Positions 7,341-16,242 are shown, numbered from the stretch's first letter. The stretch is 64,000 nt of DNA from Actinomycetota bacterium (GCA_005888335.1 VAWY01000126.1:62001-126000); one strand, 5' to 3'. Translations and numbers: made by a program. Notes: generated by a model from the letters alone, not told the origin.

Positions 7341-8183
7341 GTGCTCCCGTGGCGAAGCGATCTCGACGGACCGCCGATCCCCGGCGCGTTCCCGCTGCCG
7401 CCCGACCGGCTGCCGCTCCTGCGCGACGGCCGCGCGCTCAAGCGCTGGCGCTACGTCGGCGCGTTCGGTGAGCGCGTGATGCTGTGCATCGGGTTCGCCC
7501 GCGTCCTCGGGCTCCCGCAGGCGTGGTGGGCGGTCTGGGACCGCGACGCGCGCCGGCTGCGCGAGCGCACCGTCTTCGTCCGGCCCGGGCGGGCCGTGCG
7601 CTTCGCCGCCGGGCGCGCGACCGTGCGCGACGGCGACTGCGCGATCGACCTCGCCATCGAAGAGGACGCGGGGGTCCAGACGGTCTGCCCGCACGGCGAC
7701 GGCTACGTCTGGACGCGCAAGCAGGCCGCGGTCGCCGTGCGCGGCACGGTGCGGCTCGCGGGCGAGGCGATCGCCATCGACACGCTGGGCGTGGTCGACG
7801 ACACCGCCGGCTACCACGACCGCCACACCGCATGGCGCTGGTCGGCCGGCGTCGGCACCGCCGCCGACGGGCGCATCGTCGGCTGGAACCTCGTCGAGGG
7901 CGTCAACGACCCGCCCGTGCGCAGCGAGCGATCGGTCTGGATCGACGGCGCGGCCTTCGAGGTCGGGCCGGTCAGCTTCGCCGATGACCTCGGCCGCGTG
8001 GGCTTCGCCGAAGGCGGCGAGCTGCGGTTCGCCGCCGAGGCGGTCCGCGAGCGCCATGACGAGCTGGTCGTGATGCGCTCGGACTACGCGCAGCCGTTCG
8101 GCACGTTCTCCGGCGCCCTCCCCGGCGGCGTTCAGCTCGCCGCCGGGTGGGGCGTCATGGAGCACCACCGTGCACGGTGGTGA
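7341..8183 (+). CDS. DUF2804 domain protein
   Basis: A 280-residue protein with a GTG start, beginning MLPWRSDLDGPPIPGAF. It matches DUF2804, whose members show a beta-rich fold with motifs such as DDTAGYHDRHTAWRWSAGVG and GWNLVEGVNDPP in the middle. The function of this family is unknown; a carotenoid 1,2-hydratase-like/lipocalin-type fold has been suggested for relatives. Little room exists for a leader between the palindrome and the start. A 20-bp perfect palindrome covers its last codons. Confidence 0.75.
   Translation: MLPWRSDLDGPPIPGAFPLPPDRLPLLRDGRALKRWRYVGAFGERVMLCIGFARVLGLPQAWWAVWDRDARRLRERTVFVRPGRAVRFAAGRATVRDGDCAIDLAIEEDAGVQTVCPHGDGYVWTRKQAAVAVRGTVRLAGEAIAIDTLGVVDDTAGYHDRHTAWRWSAGVGTAADGRIVGWNLVEGVNDPPVRSERSVWIDGAAFEVGPVSFADDLGRVGFAEGGELRFAAEAVRERHDELVVMRSDYAQPFGTFSGALPGGVQLAAGWGVMEHHRARW
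8163..8182 (+). other. 20-bp perfect palindrome over the DUF2804 stop, possible terminator hairpin
   Basis: CACCACCGTGCACGGTGGTG reads the same on both strands and ends one base before the end of the TGA stop. No T-run follows (the next bases are purine-rich AAGGGCAAGGAAAGGG), so it would be an imperfect intrinsic terminator at best. The remaining intergenic stretch to 8326 shows no gene. Confidence 0.4.
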
Positions 8184-8326
8184 GCGGCGGCAAGGGCAAG
8201 GAAAGGGCCGCCGCGGCAAAGGGAAAGGACGCGCGAGAACGCGCGGGGAAATGACCTCCTTGTCGTCTCCTGGGCAACTCCCTGTCGCCCGCTGTGACCC
8301 CGTGGTCGGCGGACGCTCCGGCCGCT

Positions 8327-9733
8327 TTAGAAGACGTGGACGCTCAGCCAGTCGTCGGCGTAGAAGGCAAGGAAGAGCGGCACGAGCGCCCACATGAGCG
8401 GGTGGATCTCCCGCGCGCGCCCGTTGACCACCATGACGAGGACGTAGCCGATGATCCCGAAGCCGATCCCGGCCGAGATCGAGAACGTCAGCGGCACGCC
8501 GGCGATGATGAGGAAGGCCGGCAGCGCGTGCTCGGGCTCGGTCCAGTCGATCGCCTGCACGAGCCGCATCATCAGGTAGCCGACCATGACGAGCGCGGGC
8601 GCGACCGCGGGCGAGATGAACGTCTTGTCGACGTAGGGCACCTGCTGGCCGACGAGGGCGATGATCGGCACGAAGAAGATCGCGCCGACGAACAGCGCGC
8701 CGGTGACCAGCGAGGCCAGGCCGGTGCGCGCGCCCTCGGCCACCCCAGCGCCCGACTCGACGTACGTCGTCACGCTGGAGACGCCCATCGCCCCGCCCAG
8801 CGCGGCGGCGCCGGAGTCGACCAGCAGCACGCGGCGGATGCCCGGCAGCTCGCCGCGCTCGTCGGTGAGCCCGCCCGCGGTGGCGACGGCGACGGCCGTG
8901 CCCACGGTGTCGAAGAAGTCGGTCATGAACAGCGCGAAGATCGTCGGCACAAGCGCCCAGGTGAGCGCGTCGCCGAGGTTGTGCGGAGCGAGCGCGTCGC
9001 CGATCGTCGAGAAGTCCGAGCCCTTGGGCCACTGCGCGACGCCGCTCGGGCCGTCGAGCACGCCGAAGATCAGCCCGAGCACCGTCGACGTGGCGATCCC
9101 GATGAGGATGCTGCCCCGGACGTTGCGCGCGCTGAGCGCCGCCGCGGTGAAGATCCCCGCCAGCGCGATGAGCGGCGGCCCGGCGGTCAGGTCGCCGAGC
9201 GCGATCCCGGTGGCCGGGTTGTTGACGACGATCCCGCCCTCGCGCAGCCCGACGAGCGCGATGAACAGGCCGATCCCCACGCCGATGGCGAGCTTCAGCG
9301 ACGTCGGCACGGCGCGCACGACGGCCTCGCGCAGGCCGGCCAGCACGAGCACGAGCGCCAGCAGGCCCTCGATGACGACGCACGCCATGCCGACCGGCCA
9401 GCCGAGCTTGCGGCCGAGGATGAGGTCGAAGGCCACGACCGCGTTGAGGCCGAGGCCCGAGGCGAGCGCGAACGGGTAGTTGGCCAGGAGGCCCATGGCG
9501 ATCGTGGCGACCGCCGCGGCGAGCGCGGTGGCCACCGCGACGGCGCCGAACGGCAGGCCGGCGGCCGAGAGGATCGCCGGGTTGACGAAGAGGATGTAGC
9601 TCATCGTCAGGAAGGTCCCGAGGCCGCCGAGCGCCTCGATGCGCACGGTCGTGCCGCGCTCGGCGAGGCGGAAGCGGCGCTCGAGCAGGCCCGGGGCGGC
9701 GGCGGACGGGGCGGTGGCGGCGAGATCCGTCAC
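8327..9733 (-). CDS. NCS2/AzgA-like purine permease
   Basis: A 468-residue membrane protein with about 12-14 hydrophobic segments. It starts with GTG. It carries AzgA-type signatures: EALGGLGTFLTMSYILFVNP near the N-terminus, ASGLGLNAVVAF, the TDFFDTVGTAVAV segment, and SSVTTYVESGAGVAEGARTG. Family members import adenine, guanine or hypoxanthine with protons. It is a stand-alone gene on the minus strand, with no purine genes beside it. Confidence 0.9.
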   Translation of the reverse strand: MTDLAATAPSAAAPGLLERRFRLAERGTTVRIEALGGLGTFLTMSYILFVNPAILSAAGLPFGAVAVATALAAAVATIAMGLLANYPFALASGLGLNAVVAFDLILGRKLGWPVGMACVVIEGLLALVLVLAGLREAVVRAVPTSLKLAIGVGIGLFIALVGLREGGIVVNNPATGIALGDLTAGPPLIALAGIFTAAALSARNVRGSILIGIATSTVLGLIFGVLDGPSGVAQWPKGSDFSTIGDALAPHNLGDALTWALVPTIFALFMTDFFDTVGTAVAVATAGGLTDERGELPGIRRVLLVDSGAAALGGAMGVSSVTTYVESGAGVAEGARTGLASLVTGALFVGAIFFVPIIALVGQQVPYVDKTFISPAVAPALVMVGYLMMRLVQAIDWTEPEHALPAFLIIAGVPLTFSISAGIGFGIIGYVLVMVVNGRAREIHPLMWALVPLFLAFYADDWLSVHVF

Positions 9734-9773
9734 GCGCCCACGAACGGTACGGCGCGCGGGGCGGGCGCGTCCG

Positions 9774-11678
9774 CTAGCGGAAGGCTTCCGCGCGCCGGCG
9801 GTCGGCGAGGGTGCCGGAGCCCGCGAGGTGCGGGTTGGGCAGCGGCGGGGCGCTCGCCGCGTCGGCGGGCGTCGGGACCGGCGGGTCGGGCGCCGCGGGC
9901 GGCTGCGGAGCGGCGGGCGCCGGGGGCAGCGCCGGCGGTGCGGGCGGCGCGACCGGGACGGCCGGCGCCGTGCCGGTGACCGCGCCGACGACGTCGCCGG
10001 CCGTCCCGGCGGCGTCCTGCGGCGGCGGGGCGTCCTGCGCCGGAGCGGCTGGCGTCTGCGGCGCGCCGGCGACCGCGTCGACGACCTGCGTCGCGGTCTG
10101 CGCGGCCTCGGTCACCACGCCGCCCGCCTGGTCGAGGGGGCGGCCGGCGGCCGGCGCGGCCTGGGCGACGACGTGGCGGACGAGGTTGGCGGCGCCGTCC
10201 GGGGCCCGATCGGCGGCGTGGCGCAGCTGATCGCCGGCGGCGGCGACATGGTGGAGGTGATCGCCCGGGGCGGGACGCGGCGCGGCGGGCCGGCGGCTCG
10301 GGCGCGTGGCGCGGTCGGCGGTCCGGTCGGCAGCGTCCCGCACCGGCCGGCGCGGGCGGGCGGGCCGCTGCGCGGTCGCCGGCGCCGCGGGCTGCCCCTG
10401 GGCCGCCGCGGCGGGCGCGGCCGCGGCCAGCTCGTTCGCAGGCGCCGGGCTCGCGGTCGCCGCGGGCGCGGGCCCGCCGTGGCCGGGCAGCGCGGTCGGC
10501 GTCGCGGCCGGCGAGGCGAGCGAACCGGACGGCGCCGGCGCGACGGCGAACTGCCCGCCCGTGGCCGAGCCGGGCGTGGGCGCGGCGGAGTCGGGCAGGC
10601 GGGTCGGCGCGGCCGCCGCAGACCGCGCCGCGGTGAGCCGCGCGGGTGCGGTGGCGAGCGCGGCCGCGCGGGACCGCGCCGCGGTGAGCCGCGCGGGTGC
10701 GGTGGCGAGCGCGGCCGCGCGGGCGTCGGGCGCCACGACCGCATGGCGGACGCTCGGGACCGCCGCGCCGCCCGCCACCGCCAGCGCCGTGACGGCCGCG
10801 GCCGCGCGGCCCCCCGCCGTCGCCAGCGCCGCCGGGGGATCGGCGAGCCCGCGCGCCAGCGCGTGCAACCTGGCGTAGAGGCGCTCGATCAAGGCCGCGA
10901 GGACGAGCGGCACGGGGACGACGACGCGCCGCGGCGTGGCGCCCTGGCGCTCGGCGAGCAGCTCGGTGACGCCGATCTCCCACGCGTGGCGGCGGCACTG
11001 CGCGCACGCCCGGACGTGGCGGGCCGCCACTCCCAGCTCGCGCGCGCCGAGCCGGTGGCCGTCGCCGGCGCGGTCCAGCGAGGCCTGGACCGTCTCGCAG
11101 CGCCGCCCGCTGGCGAGGTCGTCGTACTCGCGCCGCATCTTGGCGCGGGCCCGGAAGAGCAGTCCCTCGACCGCAGGGCGGCTGACGCCGAGCCGCCGGC
11201 CGATCTCGGAGTTGGACAGGCCCTCGAGCTCGCGCAGGACCAGGACGCTGCGGTGCGTCTCCGACAGGCCCCCGAGCACGTCGCGCAGCTGCTCGAGCCA
11301 CTGGCGGACCTCGGCGGCGGCCTCGGGACCGTTCTCGCGCGCGGCGACGCCGACAGGCTCCTCCCCGTCCTGGTCGAGCGGGACCTGGCGGACGATCTGC
11401 GCGCGGCGGTGGACGTCGATCGAGGCGTTGCGGGCGATCCGGTACAGCCAGGGGCCGAAGGCGATCGGCGGGCGGTCGTTGCGCAGGCGCCGCAGCGCCG
11501 AGACGAAGACCTCGTGCGTCAGGTCCTGGGCCAGGTGCTCGTCGTCGAGCAGGCGGGACAGGTACGTGCTGATCCGCGGCGCGTAGCGCGCGTACAGCAC
11601 GGCGAACGCCTCGTCGTCGCCGCCGCTCACGGCGATCGTCAGGCGAGCGTCCGACGCCTGATGGTCCCGTCCTTCCAT
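9774..11678 (-). CDS. ECF sigma factor fused to a zinc-finger segment and a long Ala/Pro-rich tail
   Basis: A 634-residue protein, three times the usual ECF length. Sigma2 is at about 24-92 (FAVLYARYAPRI, LAQDLTHEVFVSALRRLR) and sigma4 at about 128-182 (LSETHRSVLVLRELEGLS). Residues 221-228 carry HVRACAQC, an HxxxCxxC anti-sigma-type zinc finger. A weak hydrophobic stretch (about 285-308) is followed by over 300 residues rich in Ala, Pro and Thr. It could be a membrane-tethered, self-regulated sigma factor. The tail holds a perfect 51-bp tandem duplication. It is divergent from a diguanylate cyclase gene. Confidence 0.82.
   Translation of the reverse strand: MEGRDHQASDARLTIAVSGGDDEAFAVLYARYAPRISTYLSRLLDDEHLAQDLTHEVFVSALRRLRNDRPPIAFGPWLYRIARNASIDVHRRAQIVRQVPLDQDGEEPVGVAARENGPEAAAEVRQWLEQLRDVLGGLSETHRSVLVLRELEGLSNSEIGRRLGVSRPAVEGLLFRARAKMRREYDDLASGRRCETVQASLDRAGDGHRLGARELGVAARHVRACAQCRRHAWEIGVTELLAERQGATPRRVVVPVPLVLAALIERLYARLHALARGLADPPAALATAGGRAAAAVTALAVAGGAAVPSVRHAVVAPDARAAALATAPARLTAARSRAAALATAPARLTAARSAAAAPTRLPDSAAPTPGSATGGQFAVAPAPSGSLASPAATPTALPGHGGPAPAATASPAPANELAAAAPAAAAQGQPAAPATAQRPARPRRPVRDAADRTADRATRPSRRPAAPRPAPGDHLHHVAAAGDQLRHAADRAPDGAANLVRHVVAQAAPAAGRPLDQAGGVVTEAAQTATQVVDAVAGAPQTPAAPAQDAPPPQDAAGTAGDVVGAVTGTAPAVPVAPPAPPALPPAPAAPQPPAAPDPPVPTPADAASAPPLPNPHLAGSGTLADRRRAEAFR
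10621..10722 (-). repeat. Perfect 51-bp tandem duplication in the sigma factor tail
   Basis: Bases 10621-10671 and 10672-10722 are identical, so 17 residues (ALATAPARLTAARSRAA in phase) are encoded twice in a row. Zero divergence at third positions implies a recent duplication or active slippage/recombination. Confidence 0.92.
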
Positions 11679-11806
11679 GCGATACAGCCCCCCGTCCTTT
11701 GCGGGTATTGAAACGCATCGGGACGCGAAGTCTGGCGGTCACCTTGTGAACCGCATGAACGGAGTCGATCATTCGTCCCAAGAGAGGAGCCACAACCAGG
11801 AGTCCA

Positions 11807-12934
11807 TTGCCACGAGTCATCGGCGGGCCCGGCGCCCGCGCTGTAATCGCGACGCCCGCGGTTCTGATGGCCGTGGGCCGCCCGCTGGCCGTGACGCTCC
11901 TCGTGGTCGGCCTCGCCGGCCTGACGGCGATCATGATCTGGGCGCTGGACCGCTCGGGGCCGCGCGGCGCGCGCGAGCGCCGCGACGCCGAGTCCTGGGT
12001 GGGCGTGCGCCAGGCGGCCGTGAGCGCGGCGCGGGACGGCGAGCAGGGGGCGGCCGTGTGCGAGGCGGCGCGCGGCATCGCCCGCGCCGACTCCGCGCAG
12101 CTGTGGGAGCTCGAGGACAGCGGGCTCGTCGCCGGCGAGACGGCAGGCACCCCGCCGCGCGAGCGCCACCTGCGGCTGCCCGAGGGCGTCCGCGCCGAGC
12201 TCGACGAGGACTGGGCGGGGCAGGCGGGCGGCTTGCTCGCCGCGGTCGAAGGCCCGGTCCTGGCCGCGACCGGCGCGCTGCGCGTGCACCTGGAGCCGAT
12301 GCTGCTCGGCGGGCGCTGCGTCGGCTTCCTCGCCGTCGGCTGGGACGCCTACGTGACCGGCCCGGGCGACGACGCGCGCTCGGTGCTCGCCCTGCTGGCC
12401 GCCCACGCCGCGCTGGTCGTCGAGCGCGGCGAGCTCGCGCGGTCGGCGCTCACCGACGCGCTGACCGGCCTGCCCAACCGCCGCGCCTTCGAGGACGAGC
12501 TGCGGCGCGAGATGGCCCGCGCGACGCGCCTGCGCCTGCCGCTGACCGTCGCGCTGATCGACCTCGACGGCTTCAAGCAGCTCAACGACAACGCCGGCCA
12601 CGCGGCGGGCGACGCCGCGCTGCGCGCGACCGCCGGCGCCTGGGGGCACGGGCTGCGCTCGATGGACGTGCTGGCCCGCTACGGCGGCGACGAGTTCGCG
12701 GTCCTGCTGCCGGGCTGCACGCTGCCCGAGGCGCACGAGGTGCTCGACCGTATGCGCCTGTCGACCCCGCTCGGCCTGGGCTGCTCGATCGGCGTCACGA
12801 GCTGGCACGACGGCGAGCCGGGCGACGAGCTGATCGCGCGGGCTGACACCGCGCTGTACGCGTCCAAGCGCAGCGGGCGCAACCGCACGACGGCGCTCGA
12901 GCCCGACGGCGAGGCCGCGCTGCGGTTCGGCTAG
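11807..12934 (+). CDS. Membrane-anchored GAF-GGDEF diguanylate cyclase
   Basis: A 375-residue protein with a TTG start preceded by AGGAG. One membrane helix (about 22-45), a GAF-like region (about 60-195), then a GGDEF domain (about 205-360). The active site is YGGDEFAVLLPG. An inhibitory I-site, RSMD, sits exactly five residues before GGDEF, so product feedback by cyclic di-GMP is expected. LTDALTGLPNRRAFED is the usual domain opening. The stop overlaps that of the convergent MerR gene by 4 bp (CTAG). No EAL domain is present. Confidence 0.88.
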   Translation: MPRVIGGPGARAVIATPAVLMAVGRPLAVTLLVVGLAGLTAIMIWALDRSGPRGARERRDAESWVGVRQAAVSAARDGEQGAAVCEAARGIARADSAQLWELEDSGLVAGETAGTPPRERHLRLPEGVRAELDEDWAGQAGGLLAAVEGPVLAATGALRVHLEPMLLGGRCVGFLAVGWDAYVTGPGDDARSVLALLAAHAALVVERGELARSALTDALTGLPNRRAFEDELRREMARATRLRLPLTVALIDLDGFKQLNDNAGHAAGDAALRATAGAWGHGLRSMDVLARYGGDEFAVLLPGCTLPEAHEVLDRMRLSTPLGLGCSIGVTSWHDGEPGDELIARADTALYASKRSGRNRTTALEPDGEAALRFG

Positions 12935-13629
12935 CGGTTGCGCTGCTCGCGCAGCTCGTCGAGCAGCATCTTGGAGTGCATCGCGCCGATGAGCTCGCGC
13001 AGCGGCTCGGCGCCCGACGCGATGATCTCGACCGCCCGCTCGACCGGGACCTCGCCCGCCAGGCGGTCCAGCAGCGTCCCGACCTCCTCGGCGACGAGCG
13101 GCTCGAGCGCCTCGCGGTAGCGCAGCGTGTCGTAGACCGTGAACCCGAGCGCCTCGTCGTAGCCCCCCGCGCGGAAGCGGGAGATCGCCGCGACGATGCG
13201 CTCGTCGTCGGCGTCGTAGCCGTCGGACGAGAGCACGCGGAGGTCCTCCAGCCGCGTGAGCACGTTCTCGGGCACGTCGTAGCGGCGGGCCATGTCGGCG
13301 CGTGAGGCGGTGCCGGCCTCGGCGCGGTGCGCCAGGGCCCGCTCGACGACGCGGTCCTCGAGCTCGACGAGGCGCGCCGCGCGCTCGGGGTCGTCGTCGA
13401 GGACGTCCTTGATCAGCCGCAGCGGCAGGAAGCGCTCCTCCTGCAGGCGCTTGATCAGCCGGATCCGGTCGACGAAGTTCTCGGGGTAGTACGCCATGTT
13501 GCGCGACGTCCGGACGATCTGGTCGCGCCCGCCGAGCAGGCCCTCGCGCAGGTAGTGCTTGATCGTCCCCGAGCTGACGCCGCTGCGCTCGGCGAGCTCG
13601 CTCATCTTGAGGAGCTCAGCCTCAGCCAA
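12931..13629 (-). CDS. MerR family regulator of acyl-CoA genes (inferred)
   Basis: A 232-residue protein with a TTG start (a second Met lies 8 codons in). The MerR helix-turn-helix is clear: MSELAERSGVSSGTIKHYLREGLL, followed by YYPENFVDRIRLIKRLQEERFLPL. A long C-terminal domain (about 110-232) is probably a ligand sensor. The start overlaps the stop of the racemase/CoA-transferase gene, so it is the third gene of that operon. MerR regulators of acyl-CoA catabolism are known (LiuR), and a 16-bp palindrome stands at the operon promoter, so autoregulation is plausible. Confidence 0.85.
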   Translation of the reverse strand: MAEAELLKMSELAERSGVSSGTIKHYLREGLLGGRDQIVRTSRNMAYYPENFVDRIRLIKRLQEERFLPLRLIKDVLDDDPERAARLVELEDRVVERALAHRAEAGTASRADMARRYDVPENVLTRLEDLRVLSSDGYDADDERIVAAISRFRAGGYDEALGFTVYDTLRYREALEPLVAEEVGTLLDRLAGEVPVERAVEIIASGAEPLRELIGAMHSKMLLDELREQRNR

Positions 13630-14848
13630 GGAAGCTTCCCTGCCGCTCGCTCGCCCGCCCGCCGACCGCGCCGGCCTCGATCAGCCGCTCGATCGCCTCG
13701 TCGTCGAAGCCCGCCTCGCGCAGCAGCTCCGCGGTGTGCTCGCCCAGCCCGGGCCCCGGGCCGCGCGCGGGGTCGCCCGGGGTGCGGCCGAGCTTGACCG
13801 GGACGCCGAGCAGGCGGACCGGGCGATCGGCGCCGGGCTGCTCGAGCTCGGCGATCATCCCGCGCGCCCGGACGAGCTCGGAGTCCAGCGCCTCGTCGAG
13901 GCCGAGCACCGGCTCCAGGCAGCAGTCGTGCTCGCCGGCGAAGGCCTGCCACTCGTCGCGCCTGCGCGAGCGGAAGACCTCCTGGACCTGCCGGTGCGTC
14001 TCGCTCCCCGGGCGCTCGAACTGCTTGTCGAGCAGGTCCTCGCGGCCGACGCCGTAGCACCAGTTGCGCCAGAACTTCGGCTCCAGCGCGCCGAGCGTCA
14101 CCCAGCCGTCGGCGCACTCGTAGGGGCGGTAGCAGACCAGCGAGCCGGCCAGCTCGGGGTCGCCGCGCTGCGGGGTGACGCCGTCGCAGAACCAGCGGGC
14201 CGCGACCATGGCGAGCCAGCTCAGCGCGCCGTCGGCCATCGAGACGTCGACGAGCTGGCCCTCGCCCGAGCGGTCGCGCTCGCGCAGCGCCGCGAGGATG
14301 CCGAAGGCGGCCATCAGCGCGCCGCCGCCGATGTCGGCGATCTGCCCCGCCGACTGCACCGGCGGGCCGCCGCGGTCGCCGGTCAGCCCGAGCAGGCCGA
14401 TCAAGCCGAGGTAGTTCATGTCGTGCCCGCTGCGGTCGCGGTACGGGCCGTCCTGGCCGTAGCCGGTGATCGCGCAGTAGACCAGCCGCGGGTTGACCTC
14501 CCGCAGGCGGTCGTAGCCGACGCCCAGGCGGTCCAGGACGCCCGGCCTGAACGACTCGAGCAGGACGTCGGCGTCGCGGGCGAGGCGCAGCAGCACGTCG
14601 CGGCCCTCGTCGGTCTTGAGATCGATCCGGATCGAGCGCTTGCCCCGGTTGAGCGCCAGGAAGAGCGCCGAGTTGGCGCCCTGCTCGGCGCCCTCGTAGT
14701 ACGGCGGCGACCAGCGCACGTAGTCGCCCATGCCGGCGTCCTCGACCTTGACCACGTCGGCGCCGAAGTCGCTGAGCAGCAGCGAGCAGAACCCGCCGGG
14801 CAGCAGCCGCGAGAGGTCGAGGACGCGCAGCCCCTCGAGCGCACTCAT
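13622..14848 (-). CDS. CaiB/BaiF family protein, closest to alpha-methylacyl-CoA racemase
   Basis: A 408-residue family III CoA-transferase fold protein starting MSALEGLRVLDLSRLLPGG. The segment SGHDMNYLGLIGLLG and then QIADIGGG match alpha-methylacyl-CoA racemase, giving His142 and Asp172 as the likely acid/base pair. Related CoA-transferases instead use an Asp nucleophile, so racemase is favoured, with CoA-transferase as the alternative. It sits between BKACE (overlap ATGA) and the MerR gene, consistent with catabolism of a branched acyl-CoA. Confidence 0.82.
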   Translation of the reverse strand: MSALEGLRVLDLSRLLPGGFCSLLLSDFGADVVKVEDAGMGDYVRWSPPYYEGAEQGANSALFLALNRGKRSIRIDLKTDEGRDVLLRLARDADVLLESFRPGVLDRLGVGYDRLREVNPRLVYCAITGYGQDGPYRDRSGHDMNYLGLIGLLGLTGDRGGPPVQSAGQIADIGGGALMAAFGILAALRERDRSGEGQLVDVSMADGALSWLAMVAARWFCDGVTPQRGDPELAGSLVCYRPYECADGWVTLGALEPKFWRNWCYGVGREDLLDKQFERPGSETHRQVQEVFRSRRRDEWQAFAGEHDCCLEPVLGLDEALDSELVRARGMIAELEQPGADRPVRLLGVPVKLGRTPGDPARGPGPGLGEHTAELLREAGFDDEAIERLIEAGAVGGRASERQGSFLG

Positions 14849-15720
14849 GCCGCCGCCCTGGCCGGCAGCGCCAGCAGCTTGCGCGCCTCCTCGACCGTGG
14901 CCGGCCGGCGCCCGACGTCCTCGGTCATCTGACGCGCCTTGGCGATCAGGTCGCCGTTGGAGCGGGCCATCTCGCCGTTGGGCAGGTAGAAGTTGTCCTC
15001 CAGGCCGACGCGGATCGAGCCGCCGAGCGTGAGCGCCGCGGCGACGAGCAGCCACTGGTCGCGGCTGATCCCGATCACGCCCCAGTGCGAGCCGGCCGGG
15101 ACGTTGTCGGCCATCGCGGCGAGGTTGCGGGCCGTGGGCGGGACGCCGCCGACGACGCCCATCACGAAGTCGACGTGCAGGGGCGGGTGCAGGACGCCCA
15201 TGTCGACGAGCGGGGCCAGCGAGCCGACGTGTCCCAGGTCGAAGCACTCGTGCTCGGGCTTGATGCCCAGCTCGTTCATCGCGGTCAGGAACTCGATGAT
15301 CTCGTCGAACGGGTTGGCGAAGACCGCGTTGAAGACGAACTGCTTGCGCTTGCGCGAGTACTTCGCGTAGTTCATCGAGCCCATGTTCAGCGCGGCGACG
15401 TCGGGCTTGAGCTCGCGCAGGTACTGCAGGCGCTTCTCGACCGATACCCCCATCGCGCCGGTCGAGTAGTTGATGATCAGCGCGTCGCCGACCTCGGCCC
15501 TGATCGCCTCGGTGATGGCGCGGAAGTCCTCGACCTCGTAGCTCGGCGTGCCGTCCGGCCGCCGGGCGTGGATGTGCACCATCACCCCGCCTTCGTCGAC
15601 GATCCGGCGCGCCTCGGCGGCGTACTCGTCAGGGGTGTAGGGGATCGCCGGGCACTGGCCGCGATCGGCCAGCGACCCGGAGATCGAGCAGGTGATGACG
15701 ACGGGATCGTCGAGGCTCAC
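14845..15720 (-). CDS. BKACE family beta-keto acid cleavage enzyme
   Basis: A 291-residue TIM-barrel protein with a GTG start. Zinc-binding histidines appear in MVHIHAR (His49, His51). Other BKACE features are TPDEYAAEARRIVDEGG, INYSTGA, and GLEDNFYLPNGEMARSN near the C-terminus. BKACE enzymes condense a beta-keto acid with acetyl-CoA and give acetoacetate plus a new acyl-CoA; the first member described was 3-keto-5-aminohexanoate cleavage enzyme of lysine fermentation. The substrate here is unknown. It is the first gene of a three-gene operon whose promoter region holds a nested palindrome. Confidence 0.88.
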   Translation of the reverse strand: MSLDDPVVITCSISGSLADRGQCPAIPYTPDEYAAEARRIVDEGGVMVHIHARRPDGTPSYEVEDFRAITEAIRAEVGDALIINYSTGAMGVSVEKRLQYLRELKPDVAALNMGSMNYAKYSRKRKQFVFNAVFANPFDEIIEFLTAMNELGIKPEHECFDLGHVGSLAPLVDMGVLHPPLHVDFVMGVVGGVPPTARNLAAMADNVPAGSHWGVIGISRDQWLLVAAALTLGGSIRVGLEDNFYLPNGEMARSNGDLIAKARQMTEDVGRRPATVEEARKLLALPARAAA

Positions 15721-15726
15721 GTGGGC

Positions 15727-15777
15727 GCCCTCCGCGGGAAGTGGGAAGTCCTACTTCCCACGATGCCCGCGGAGGGC
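15727..15777. repeat. Nested palindrome upstream of the BKACE operon
   Basis: Outer arms GCCCTCCGCGGG (15727-15738) and CCCGCGGAGGGC (15766-15777) are perfectly complementary over 12 bp. Inside lies a second perfect inverted repeat, GTGGGAAGT (15741-15749) with ACTTCCCAC (15753-15761). The inner part contains the shared operator motif. The outer stem may also terminate transcripts of the CHRD gene. Confidence 0.8.
15740..15755. promoter_or_regulatory. Candidate MerR operator at the BKACE operon
   Basis: The 16-mer AGTGGGAAGTCCTACT fits the consensus AGTRGGAMGTYCYACT shared with 19518-19533 and 21377-21392. It lies 20 bp before the BKACE start, so binding would control the BKACE-racemase-merR operon. 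Confidence 0.65.
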
Positions 15778-15798
15778 CCCTCCGTCAAGCGGTGAGCG

Positions 15799-16242
15799 CT
15801 ACTTCAGCTGCCCGCGGATCTCGCCCGCGGGGTGCTTCTTCGTGTGGATGTTCACGTAGGTGTTGCCCGCCTTGATCGCCTTCAGCGCCGCCGCGAAGCT
15901 GGTCACGCCGGGCGCCTTGGTGAAGTTCTTGGCGGTCAGCGTGCCGCTCTTGGGCAGCTTGCAGGGCTTGAGGCAGATCGGGATGATCACCGGCCCCGCC
16001 TTGCCCGGCTTGCCGAAGTGGATGTGCGCGGCCTGCGCCGGGCCCGTCAATCCCTTGGCGCTGAGGGTGTACTTGATCGTCTTGCCGCTGATGGTGACCG
16101 TCGCCGAGCCGGTCGCCTTGGAGTTGCTCTTCGGTGTCTCCGACTTGCCGTTGAGCGTGGCGGTGAACTTGCTGCCCGCACCGATGGCGGGAACGGCGAC
16201 GACGGCGAATGCCGCGAGGGCGATGACCAGAAGCCGGCGCAT
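15799..16242 (-). CDS. Secreted CHRD domain protein
   Basis: A 147-residue protein. Residues 1-22 form a signal peptide (MRRLLVIALAAFAVVAVPAIGA). The rest is one CHRD (chordin) domain: FTATLNGKSETP at its start, AAHIHFGKPGKAGPV in the middle, and TYVNIHTKKHPAGEIRGQLK at the end, the typical 'YvNvHt..hp.GEiRGql' finish. A CLKPCKL pair could form a disulfide. CHRD proteins are exported; the function in bacteria is unknown. Confidence 0.9.
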   Translation of the reverse strand: MRRLLVIALAAFAVVAVPAIGAGSKFTATLNGKSETPKSNSKATGSATVTISGKTIKYTLSAKGLTGPAQAAHIHFGKPGKAGPVIIPICLKPCKLPKSGTLTAKNFTKAPGVTSFAAALKAIKAGNTYVNIHTKKHPAGEIRGQLK

